From the NCBI GenBank assembly GCA_007922195.1, contig ML681964.1, positions 6,404,445 to 6,468,444 on the forward strand: 64,000 nt of DNA. The letters are read 5' to 3'. The position numbers were made by a program, and so were the translations under genes. The notes under the pieces are model-generated. The model saw only the letters and a list, made by a program, of their open reading frames with translations, was not told the origin of the DNA and searched no databases. Position 1 is the first letter of the stretch; every line of letters begins with the position of its first letter. Positions 21,576-31,616 of the stretch are shown piece by piece. The stretch comes from Podocnemis expansa. Lineage: Eukaryota; Chordata; Testudines; Podocnemididae.

Positions 21576-22931
21576 CAGGGTGGATAAAATATTTTCAATT
21601 TTTTTTCCATTTGAACAGGGGCTTATTTAAATGAAATGCCCTCTTCTTTTAAAAAAAAATAACTAAAATTAAAATTGAAGTCATGGTAACCATGGTATTG
21701 CCCAAATTTACTATATTCAAATAGTTTAAATTAAATCTAAAAAATAATATTAAGCTGTACACGTATGCTGCTGAAGTTGTAAAGAAATTCAGCCACATGA
21801 ACTGGTAGAAATCCCTGGCTAAGCACCTGGAATCACAGCAAGTGTTGACATAGGCTAGGGGCTCAGGCAGGGGTGAGTATCAACACAGTCATCCCAACCT
21901 AGAGAGGGGGTTAGCCACACCAGGGTTGGGTGGCAGGGCACACCACCCTACTCCACCAGGGTCCTAACTCAGGCCTTCATAATAGCAGGGTGTTGTGCCA
22001 CTGTGTCAGCAGGGCTGCAACTGAAACACACCAACCTGTAAGCAGGCAGGAACATAGCTAGACTGTAGTTGAGTTCCCTGGGATACCTTACCCCCCCATC
22101 CCACCTCACCCTACCCAACTCTATTGTACTCTTTGTAGTATACCTGCAACATACAGCTGTGCTGCATCTTCCCTGGGCACACTACAAGTGACAATCCCAA
22201 CAGCAGCTTCTTCATATCCATACGGTTGTGCACCTCCAGTGTGCCCAGCCAGTCCCTGGTGCTGCAGAGGTCTGTTCTTGCTTCCCATACCCACTGCAGG
22301 TAAAAGAAGATGACAATCACAACATCCTCATCCTCCAGCAGCTCTCCCCTGACTGAGCTATGTGCAAGGCCTGGCTTTAATACCTTTTCCTGCTGCTTCC
22401 TCTGGCCTTCTAGCAGGCAGGTCATGATGCCCCTGATTCTACCTACTAGGTGCCATGTGAGTTAACCTAATAAACATTTAACAATGCTGTTTTTGGGAAT
22501 TTCAATTTAATTTGAATTTATATCCAAATAGAGACTGATAAAAACATTTTAAAAATTTAAACTAGTTTATGAGAAATGCATCATTCACCATTTCCTAACA
22601 AAAATATACAAATGACTACCAGTAATCTGAATAATGTAAGTTAAGCTATATAATTTCTTACATAAACATGTAAAGATACAGTGTATCTCCTAGTTACAAA
22701 AAAATACCAAAATTTTGCATAAAAGACTATATTTAGCTTCAAATCAACATGTTTTAATGATTATCAATTAATAAGAATCAATATTTCTTTGGAGAAAATA
22801 ACTAAAAATGCCCAACAGAAGACATGGTTTAAAATAAATTAGTGATTTAAATCAAGTTTTCCTATTTGCTGAGTAAAACTGTGATTAGAATTAGTGAAGT
22901 AAACATCTTGGATCTAAATCATTCCACCATG
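21576..22931. mobile_element. 1.36-kb hAT element with 8-bp TSD
   Basis: Left terminus CAGGGTGGATAAAA (21576) and right terminus reading inward CATGGTGGAATGATTTA (22931) are imperfect inverted repeats. Flanking 8-mers are ctcaccat (21568-21575) and cttaccat (22932-22939), 7 of 8 identical. The AT-rich flanks contain 'gatttaaatc'-type motifs typical of a common sauropsid hAT family. The middle (about 21850-22455) is GC-richer and holds a 104-aa minus-strand frame with no domain I recognise. No transposase is seen. Confidence 0.82.
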
Positions 22932-22939
22932 CTTACCAT

Positions 22940-23949
22940 ACTAAAAAAAGAAATCTTCAGCCTATTTTTTATGCTACGTTTAAGTTTGTATGAGCTTCAA
23001 TAGCAGACACCATTGCCAGTAGGAAAGAGCTCTGTCCTGGGATATTTAGCTGTGATTTTGCACTTCTGTGAAGGTCATCACTACTTTCCATCACAATGAG
23101 TGATTGACTCAACAAGAAGTTCATATTGCACCATGTACTTTCAAAAGTGATTCATGTTAATGGCATGTCTCGGGGGATTGATGCTGAACTGATGATACAT
23201 CTAAAGCTTAAAAAATGATTTAACAATATGAAAGTCTATAGACCAGAGCTCACATAGGCACAAGTGGGTGGTAAATATCAACAAATAAATACAACTAAAA
23301 GTCATAACATTGGATGGACAATAAATCTGACAGTTCAAGACCTTTTGGGGCATGAAACAAAAAAATAAAATTACTTACACAGGCATTCCTTAGTTTTTTG
23401 CCATGCATCTTTTATTGAGTAGTGACCAGAAGACATTTTCACACTTCTGACATCTTGGTGCAACTTAAGCTTTGTGAAAAAAACAATGTAAGATACTGAA
23501 AAACATTACTTCCCTAGTCCCCATAACTCTGATCCCTTGTCCATACCTGGTGCTTACATGAAATTTATTTTTAAAGTGGCACTTGAAACTTTTCTCAGAC
23601 TTCCAAATGAAGCAGCATAAACAGTGACACAGAATAGCTGTGACATAGCTAATTCACTCCAGCTGTTCTCTAGGGCTACTGTTATTCTTCCTTTTTCTCT
23701 CTCTCTAAGTGCAACATTGTGATGTTTCTATTTATACAAAAACTATCATCGCTTAATGTTAAAGAGGTCTGGGACCCCATTATCTGGGAGATCACTTGTC
23801 CCACCGTGGGACTTCATTTCTGTTCCTTTGCATTTGATCTCAGTTCTAGGAGCATGCTTTCCAGCCCAGCCCAGCCACACCAGGAGCAGATCCTGCTGTC
23901 TAAAGGGCTAAGTAATGCTGCACCCCAGCACTGCAGCTTTTTAGACCAC
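22940..23949. other. Unique non-coding sequence
   Basis: No repeat or gene recognised. Confidence 0.5.
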
Positions 23950-24030
23950 CATTGGCTCACGAAAGCTCATGCAAAAAATAAATCTGTTAGTCTTAAAGTG
24001 CCACACAACTGCTTGTTGTTTCATTCTGTC
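23950..24030 (+). repeat. Penelope-like tail fragment
   Basis: Has 'ggctcacgaaagctcatgc', then 'aataaatctgttagtctta' and 'aagtgcca', the second half of the PLE tail in sense orientation. The GAAA box and stem III (GC..GC) are intact, but the CUGANGA half is lost. Confidence 0.72.
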
Positions 24031-24066
24031 CCCACACTCCAAGGAGGAGATGAAGATGGTGCCAAC

Positions 24067-24640
24067 CACTCTTCCCTCTAAGCTGTGCACGTGTGTGCCA
24101 GGGGCATCGCTGGCCCAGGGAGGGACCCGGGGCACGGGCCCAGGCCCCGCCCCTGGTCCGCAGGCCCCGCCCCCTGGCTGGGGACAGGGCCAGAAGCTGC
24201 CACGCCGCGGTGGCCGGCTAGGCCCCACATACCCAGCTGGGGACGGGGCCAGAAGCGGCTGCGGGGTCCCGCTTCCCCGGCCGGGGACGTTGCTAATTTC
24301 AGCGTGGGCGGCCGGGCCCCAGATTCCCAGCCATGGGCAGCCGGCCCCCAGCTCCCCGGCTGGGGATGGGGCCACCGTGGCCACCGGTGGCTGGGCCCTG
24401 GATCTCCAGCCCAATAGGGGCACCAGCACTGGGATTCGGGGCACTTGCCCCGGGTGCCCAGCGCCAGTGATGCCTCTGGTATGCGCATGCACACAGGTCA
24501 TGAAACCTGCCCACACTAAAAAATCAAGTGTGCACAAAAAAATTCAATAGTGCTAATACTGGTGTTCACAAAGAAATGTTTATGCCCACACAAAGAAATT
24601 GTTTGCACACACAGTCTACAAGTAATTAGAGGGAACATTG
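24067..24640. mobile_element. Short hAT MITE (CAGTGTTCCCTCTAA type) with exact TSD, hosting another hAT
   Basis: Left terminus CACTCTTCCCTCTAAGC (24067) and inverted right terminus CAATGTTCCCTCTAATTAC (from 24640). Both sides carry the exact 8-bp duplication gtgccaac (24059-24066 and 24641-24648). Removing the inner insertion leaves about 186 bp. No coding capacity. Confidence 0.86.
24099..24478. mobile_element. GC-rich hAT element nested in the MITE
   Basis: Termini CAGGGGCATCGCTGG (24099) and, inverted, CAGAGGCATCACTGG (from 24478). Flanking 8-mers are gtgtgtgc (24091-24098) and gtatgcgc (24479-24486), 6 of 8 identical with transition differences. Same family as 6103-6508 and 55845-56122. 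Long frames on both strands reflect the GC-rich interior. Confidence 0.78.
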
Positions 24641-24774
24641 GTGCCAACCCCCCCCCTTCCCACTTTAGAGTTTGCTTCTGGCCCATGAGGGTAATTTGGA
24701 ATGACGGGGGACAGGGAGGAACAAGGCTCCCAGTTTCTTCAATTCCATCCCAGGCTGCAAGGCCTTCTCCTCTA

Positions 24775-25482
24775 CAGGCACGTCTACACTGCCTCACAGT
24801 TTCGAAACAACTTTTTTCGAGACAAGTATTTCCAAATAATTATCTCAAAAAGACTTTTTTTTCAAAAATGCTATTTCGGGACAATAGTCCGTTGCCCCAA
24901 AATACCGCAGCTTTTTTTATTTCGAAAAAGAAAGTCTACACCTGACTTCCTTTTTTGGAAAAATTCAAGGCAATGGAAGAGAGAAGGAGGCTTTTCTTTT
25001 TTTTCTTTTTTTTTAAAAGCCTTTTCCGCGTCTGGGGATGGTTTTTTTTTTTTCCAAAAGCTACCTTGAAAAAGGCTTTTTATTTTGAAAATGTTGGTGG
25101 GTTTAACTTTTTCAAAAAAGCACTCTGGTATCTCAAAATACTGAAATGCTTTTTTGGGATCGCTAAACCTCATTTTATTTAGGAAAAAAAGCCTTTTTCA
25201 AAGTCGCTTTTTCGAAAAAAGCCATCCCCGGACACAGAAAAGGCTTTTTTCTGAAAAAAGCCTCCCTATCTCTTCCATTGCCTTGCTTTTTTCCCGAAAA
25301 AGAAAGTCTGGTGTAGGCTTTCTTTTTCAAAAATAAAAAAAGCTGTATTTCAGGACAACGAGTGGTCCCCCGACTGTTGTCCTGAAATAGCATTTTTGAA
25401 AATAAGTCGTTGAGATAATTATTTCGACATACTTGTCTCAAAAAAAGTTTTTTCAAAATTTCAGGGCAATGTAGACATAGCC
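24775..25482. mobile_element. ~700-bp palindromic MITE of TTTCGAAA motifs
   Basis: Arms run from GGCACGTCTACACTGC near 24777 and from the inverse of 'gcaatgtagacatagcc' at 25482. They stay complementary almost to the centre near 25140, sharing for example 'caaggcaatggaagaga' and 'gtctggggatgg/gtccggggatgg'. TA dinucleotides lie at both edges (24773-24774 and 25483-25484), as in Tc1/mariner targets. No open frame of interest. Confidence 0.8.
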
Positions 25483-25484
25483 TA

Positions 25485-25790
25485 TGTATCACTGCCCCAT
25501 CTACTGCTGCCCTATTACCCCACAGCTAACCCTAGGTCATAGCTTCCCCTTTACCACAGGAACTTCTTGCTCCTCCCACTGGCTTTAGAGTTACTCAGTT
25601 TCCCCCTCCCTCCCCAACTTTAAATCCTTAGTGGGGGTACCAAGAATGGGACAGTTCCCTCCTAGCCCCTGAGTGAGGCAGAGCACCCTGGGAACTCCAG
25701 GAGGCATGACCTGGTGTCACCCTTCCTGGCATAACCCAGCCCAGCCCAGTCCAGACCTTCTGGTAGATTGAGTTCTGCTTCCTCAGAGAC
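25485..25790. other. Unique non-coding sequence
   Basis: Moderately GC-rich; no repeat or gene recognised. It may be interior sequence of the truncated MITE that follows. Confidence 0.4.
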
Positions 25791-25887
25791 CAAATTTGTT
25801 CAAACTAGGCAAAGCCTAGCACAGACAGGGTTCAAATTAGTTTGAATTAAGGCTCCTTAACTCGAACTAATTTGCTAGACATAGCCA
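25791..25887. mobile_element. Fragment of the TTAGTTCAAACTAA MITE
   Basis: 'gttcaaactaggcaaagcct', 'aattagtttgaattaa' and the end 'gctagacatagcc' match the element at 4321-4691, including its terminal sequence. Confidence 0.62.
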
Positions 25888-28800
25888 AGAGCACATTTAC
25901 AAATGCAATTTAAAACAAGAGTCCTACAATACGAAGTCTTAGAGCCCAGGTCAGTTGCTTGGAAATCTGACCAGAACAATGAGGTGTCAAGGTACAGTAC
26001 AAAGATTACACACTTCAACCCTGGCACTCTCTTAATCAGTATTGCTTTCTTGTAGGGGTTCACTTATGTCACACAAATATGATCAATGTACAGCTTAATT
26101 CCACCATGCCTTTCATTTCAGGCACACTTAAATCTATTCTCCCATGGTTACTGGTTCTCTGCCATATTGCTCTGCCCTGTGTTTGTGGAGAAGAAAGAGC
26201 ACAGCTCATGATGAAATTGCCTTATATGCCACATTTACTGTTAATTACAGATTTGTTTAATCCATCACGTGGCTGTCTGCCCTCACGTTGCCCAATGTCG
26301 ATAAGTTTACAAAGTGATGAACTTATGGTAGAATGTGCATGGCAAAGCATGATCCACAAAGAATGTGATAAATAATTACCTTGTCTCAGACCCCACTCAG
26401 TGTCAATTGGATTTTGATTTTTAACACATAGGCAATGGAGCTTTCTGAACAAGTTTCAAACCAGATCTTGAATTTGTGTTGCAGTGGAATTTCAGTGGCA
26501 TTTTAGAGACAATCCACACTGTCAATTGCGGGCAGCCACAAACCATGACTCATACTGCAGAGAACTGAAAAATTACTCAGTTTCCTGGAGGACTTCATGC
26601 CTTGAAAATTGTAGCTAAGAACACGGGGGTTTGGCTTGACCTTATTGTGAACACCAAATAAATAAAAATATTTGTACCAAAATGCCTTCAACAACATTGC
26701 ATGATACAGTACTAAAAGAAATGGCTCTTTAAGGGAGTAGCTTTGACAATGCCTGGAGACTGAACCATTTTGTTTTGTGACTGGGAAGAATTTTTTTAAT
26801 ACATAAAAAGGGCCAACCAAAAGAATCCCTCCAATGAACATCATTTAGAATTAAGCTTAAAGGGCTTAACAACACAGAACATGCAAAGACTGAGGCTTGG
26901 GTCACTACCTCTCTTTCTCACTGAGTTAACTGAAGTAACAATTAAAATGTGGCATAGTGGGACTTGTTCCATAGCAGAAACCCCATGAGGCTGGGATCTG
27001 TGCTTCAAAAGTGTTGCATAATAGTCATAGCACATTTCTCTTATTTTATAATCTGAGGCAATCTAATAGTGCATGTGCCTGATAGAGATCTGGTACAACT
27101 TTGAACTATCAGATTTTTTGGTTTGTTCAAATTTATGTTCAGTTGCAACTGTGCAGTAGAACTGCTGGGTAGATAAGAATAAGCAGAAAGCAGCACACTC
27201 CAGCCATTCTCTCCTTAGAAACCCAGTATGCCCCTGGCACGTCCTCTATAAACAGGACTACAAGGGAGGCCAAAGCAGAGCTATTCCAGGGTTTCCACAT
27301 TGTTCAGGGAAACCTCTTACAGTGAGAGCATTCCTGGGACACCAGTTCTGCCCCTTTATTCTCCTGGAGCAGCCAAAAAGGATTGGGCTAGAACATAGAA
27401 TTAGCCCCACTAACTGTACATAACCAAATTTCTGTCACAATTACATTCACACACATAATCACGAATATGCTACTATTTCTGCTGGTGACAGGACAATGAA
27501 TCCAATGCAAAAGAAACCCCCTCATCCCAAAATTTCTTCCAGTATACCAACAAAGCACTCAGTGAGAGATTTCTCAAGGTCACGTATGGCAGCTGGTCCC
27601 ATAACTTACATTGACTTCTGGTAGAAACTCGGCACCTAGGTGTCCTCTCTGCCTTTGAAAATCTCCTTAACCAATAAAATGCCAATCTAGAAGCATTACA
27701 TTGCTGGAACAAGCTGTCATAGACTAAAGATAAGATTTACTCTCAGCTTGTGGACAGATACTTTTTTTCTAACATATAAACCCTTTTGTGACCATCATGG
27801 GATAGACTGTACAGGATTGAAAGGATAAAAAATATATACAAGGCAACTGTTCTGACCAGTAATTAACACAAAATACAATTACAAAACACAGTTTTTGTGT
27901 CCTGTGAATCTAAGGTTAAGCATGTACTACATGAACTGACTGCAGCTGCCTACTCTTGTGTGAGTGCTTTCACATTTCTCCAATCTCAGAATTTCAATTT
28001 ATTGCACACTAATTACATAGAATTGTTGGTGGAAGTAGAATTAACACGCAGTAATTACTTCATGGTAAAATGTAATCAATTTTGAATACTCACTTACTGT
28101 AAAAATTGCATCATAATAAATAGAATGCAGTTTTCTAACAATAAACTAGCAGTGAATTCTGTTAGTGTATTTCTTCGTGAAACATGTTTATGTGATAGTC
28201 TTCCAATTTTATGGCTGAAGTTTATCACCATAAGGTGCATTTCATGACAGCTGAATAACTACATTCAGTTAGACTTGTCACCATGTGCCTTCAGTATCAA
28301 GACACATGCTGATTGTATCAAATACAGTTGACTGTCTTAGGGCTGGAAATAGAAAAGATGATTACACCGTTCTTCTTAGATGTGATGTAATATTAGTCAC
28401 ATTTCAAGGAATTGAAGGTCAAGGTTGTTTAAGCACATGGGAAACACCGTCTGTTGAAAGCTTCATAATGTAATGATAACATGCTAATAGGCACAGAACT
28501 AGCTTTACATTGATGTTTCTATGATTTCTTACACAGAGGCAGAACACATGTATTTTCAAAACCCAGCAAGTCTCCCATTATTGCATTTAGGTAGAAAACA
28601 GAAAAAAAGCCATATGATAGTCTGCACTCATTTTTTTGCATCACAAAGGGAAATAAGAGAAACTATCCATTAGTGAAATTATAATAAAACAGTGATATTC
28701 TGTCAATATTTTTTCAAGGGGAATCCTACAAAAAATTCCTCTTAGCTTATGATTAATCCTTGTGTAAAAGAAGTTGTATTGGGGCTATAGAACCTATTGA

Positions 28801-29350
28801 CTTGATTTTAAACAGTAAAATATTAGCATAATCCTAATCACAGCAAGCAAAACCACCTGGGAAAACAATTTAGATTACCTGTCTATAGTTGAAGTGTGTG
28901 TAATTTATTCTTGAGAAACACAGTGAAAACATGGATGTCATGGCACAGTATTAAGTCTGTGTAATTTGAAAGAGGGTGTAAAGAAAGACCTTATAGATGT
29001 TTCAGAGGTAGCTTTTTCTAGCACCTTTGTTTTATTTACAGGTACTGGTTACACTATGAATTCTACTGTATTCCTTGGTGTAAACCTGCTGGTCTTCATG
29101 AAGAGAGAGAATTTAGGGGAGAATTTAGGTAGCAACATACCTCTCAATCTGCCAGGACTTGAACATGGTGTTCTGTATGTGTGACAAAAACTCACAATGA
29201 AGGGAACAAAAAAATTATTCATGCAGGACACAAAATCCTGTGGGGCATACCTATGTATTGTAAATTGCTCCTCCTGTAATCTCAGCCCCATCATCTTCTA
29301 GTTCCAGTGTAAATACTTTTTTTAATAATAAAATTAAGAGGACAACCAAA
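25888..29350. other. Long unique non-coding stretch
   Basis: No transposon or gene recognised. The part at 27890-28160 is rich in TAATTA-type homeodomain-like sites and may be conserved non-coding sequence. This is only a compositional impression. Confidence 0.4.
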
Positions 29351-29997
29351 CCTTTATGAAGTATAGGTAACTCCAGTTTCCCTCTGTTATGTTCCCCTCC
29401 TACTATCTGGTCTGGTGTGCCGTGCCACTGCAGCTCCCCTGTCACTATTTCTGGACCCTGTTTTACCCTGATTTGCCAGCTGACCCCCCACTCTTGGGTC
29501 AGTCCACATCAGTCTCCTGTGTGTAATCAGTCCCAGGCAGTGGTTGTGCACTCATCAGCACTCAGGGTGCAGTCTCCCCGCCAGCAGCCCCAGCCCCAGG
29601 TGTCACACCAGGAACTTCCATCTTGCAGGGATTGGGATCCTTCCTAGGTCTCTGCAAGTTCCTGGGCTCCAGCTCACCAGTTTATCAAAGAAACTTGAAT
29701 GCACCCAGCTGTTGCTCACTCACCCTCTCTAAAGTCCACACAGCCTTAGATAAAACAAACACTAGTTTATTTATTTATTAGAAACATCATTTTAAGTGAG
29801 TATATAGCAAATCAATGCATGATCATTTAATAAAGCATGAGTTCCACAAGTAAAGAAAAATATAAAACACATTCTAACATACCATCACTACTGTTATCTC
29901 AGAACTCGGATCTCTCCATTTGGATAGCTCAGCTCTGAGACAGCAAATACATTACTTCATTACATTTATTAAAAACTCCCAATCTCACCTAGTTCTG
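29351..29997. other. Unclassified block adjoining LTR-like repeat
   Basis: A GC-richer part (29390-29720) followed by an AT-rich part with AATAAA-like signals on the minus strand (29770-29790, 29830). It could be part of a retroelement together with the next feature, but I find no termini or coding motif. Confidence 0.3.
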
Positions 29998-31125
29998 AGA
30001 TAGGAGGGTGGGATCAGTGCTGCCTAAATGGGCAAATGCCGCTAATGGAAATACGGCTACAGCCCGCCAATCGAGAACCGATTCGGAGCAATGAAGAAAC
30101 TTAGAGCAAGAAGTGCTTTTAAAAACAAGTATTAACATTTATTCAAGAGATCTTAAACAGATATTTTCATTTAGTCAAAGATCTTACAGAATTGTAATGA
30201 GACTCACAGACTGAAAAATATCAATTAATACTTGTATATCTCAGCGAGCATTACAGAGTGACAGTTTAGGATGGAATACTCTCTGCTGGGTTTCCCTTTT
30301 TACAGTTACAGACACATAATTACAAACTAGATAGTAAGACAAAGTACATTAAAACATTAGAAACAAATACAAAACACTTAACTTATAACATCCCACAAGG
30401 AAGGGCCGGTTACCTATGGGATGGGGAGATCTCAGGTTTTATGTCTATTTCCCTTCTCAGCATAATGATAGTTTCTAACTGCAGCTTTTAGTCTGGGACC
30501 TTAGCCTATGGTTTTCTACCCTTCCTGAGGAACTTTTCTTACCACAGTTTGAGGAGATTTGGTCTCGAAAACCAGTTCGGTCTTTCTCTCTCTGGGTCCG
30601 CTGCACTCCACTGCTCTGCTGCGGTCTCTTCAGCAGCTGGGACGAAGGTGGCTCAGAAGGTTCTTGAAAGCTCGCAGGTGCAACTGCCGCTTCGCATCAG
30701 CCAAGTTCTGTGTGGCGCTTATAGGAGTTCTGACAATATCAGAGCTCCGAAGCCTTGAGCTTTGAAATGGGACTCATGTAGGGCTTATGTGAGACCAGGC
30801 TCCCTCGGAAGCATGCACCTTGAGTCAAGACTCAGGTATCAGATTGGTGCAGCCTCTTTTGGATAGCCTATACAAGACACAATGAGACATGAAGTCCCCC
30901 AACTGGGAAGATGTCCCAGGTGTACCCTCTGGCCGCTCCTTCCCAGAGACAGTGAGACCCAAAAGTCCCTCAGCAGAAACTTCACTCTGCTGTACCCTCT
31001 GGTCGTGGAGTGTGCGTGTAAGTTTTTGGATGTGTGATATTTGTTGCTCACAGACTTAACTGCAGAACTCAGTTATTTGCCTGTCTGGAGTCCATGTAAG
31101 ATTGAACATCCAGGCTCACCCTTCC

Positions 31126-31245
31126 GAGACTAAGTCTGGAGACCTAGCTCAGAGACTAAGTCCTGAGACCCCACTCAGAGACTAAGTCTGGAAAAGCCCT
31201 TCTGAGATTAAGTCCCACAACTTAGCTCAGAGAACAAGTCCACCA
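31126..31245. repeat. 26-bp minisatellite, about 4.6 copies
   Basis: Units begin gagactaagt (31126, 31152, 31178), gagattaagt (31204) and gagaacaagt (31230), each 26 bases long with variable second halves such as 'ctggagacctagctca'. Confidence 0.9.
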
Positions 31246-31373
31246 GAGATGTTGTTTCTCTCTCTGAGGATGAGTGATAGTGTGACTCCTAGTGCAGCAG
31301 GAACATAGCCAGAGGCCAGTGGAACCCAATAAGGAGCGGGGGAGATCTCTGAAGTTCTGCTGCTGTGTTGCTT

Positions 31374-31447
31374 CTTTTATACACCCTAATTGCCCACTTA
31401 CGTCCGCTCTAACCGCTCACAAGAAGGTGATTTCATCCTCAACCAAT
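31374..31447 (-). promoter_or_regulatory. TATA and CCAAT signals of the LTR-like block
   Basis: TATAAAAG on the minus strand (31381-31374) and an ATTGG/CCAAT element about 65 bases upstream. The spacing is typical of an RNA polymerase II core promoter. Assignment as a real promoter is inferred. Confidence 0.45.
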
Positions 31448-31616
31448 CACAAAGAGGATGATTTCATCCAGCACCTGCGAGGTGATGTGAGAGAGATCAA
31501 AGAGTTTTGGGGGTAACTGGACAGTGGGAGGAGAACTTAGAATACTTGATGGGAGGGGGAATGAGGGAGTTCAAAAGTTTAGAATCTTCCTCCATCTTGA
31601 CCTACTTTCCCTTACA

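Larger units (their letters stand above)
29998..31616 (-). repeat. LTR-like block with minus-strand promoter signals
   Basis: On the minus strand the block begins TGTAAGGGAAAG (31616), has an inverted CCAAT (31440-31447) and TATAAAAG (31381-31374), a GC-rich leader with 26-bp tandem repeats, and AATAAA near 30140. Such a layout suits an LTR or a retroelement leader, but the distance from TATA to polyA (about 1.2 kb) is long and no TG...CA pair or clear TSD was found (agatagg at 29998-30004 and 31618-31624 is a weak candidate). No protein is encoded. Confidence 0.42.

Noticed and set aside
22111..22425. 104-aa minus-strand frame as a host or transposase gene
   Set aside because: No domain recognised, and it lies within a hAT element; kept only as part of the internal island.
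23941..24550. Overlapping frames up to 198 aa rich in P, G and A
   Set aside because: They span the junctions of nested hAT elements with identifiable ends and TSDs, so they are not one gene.
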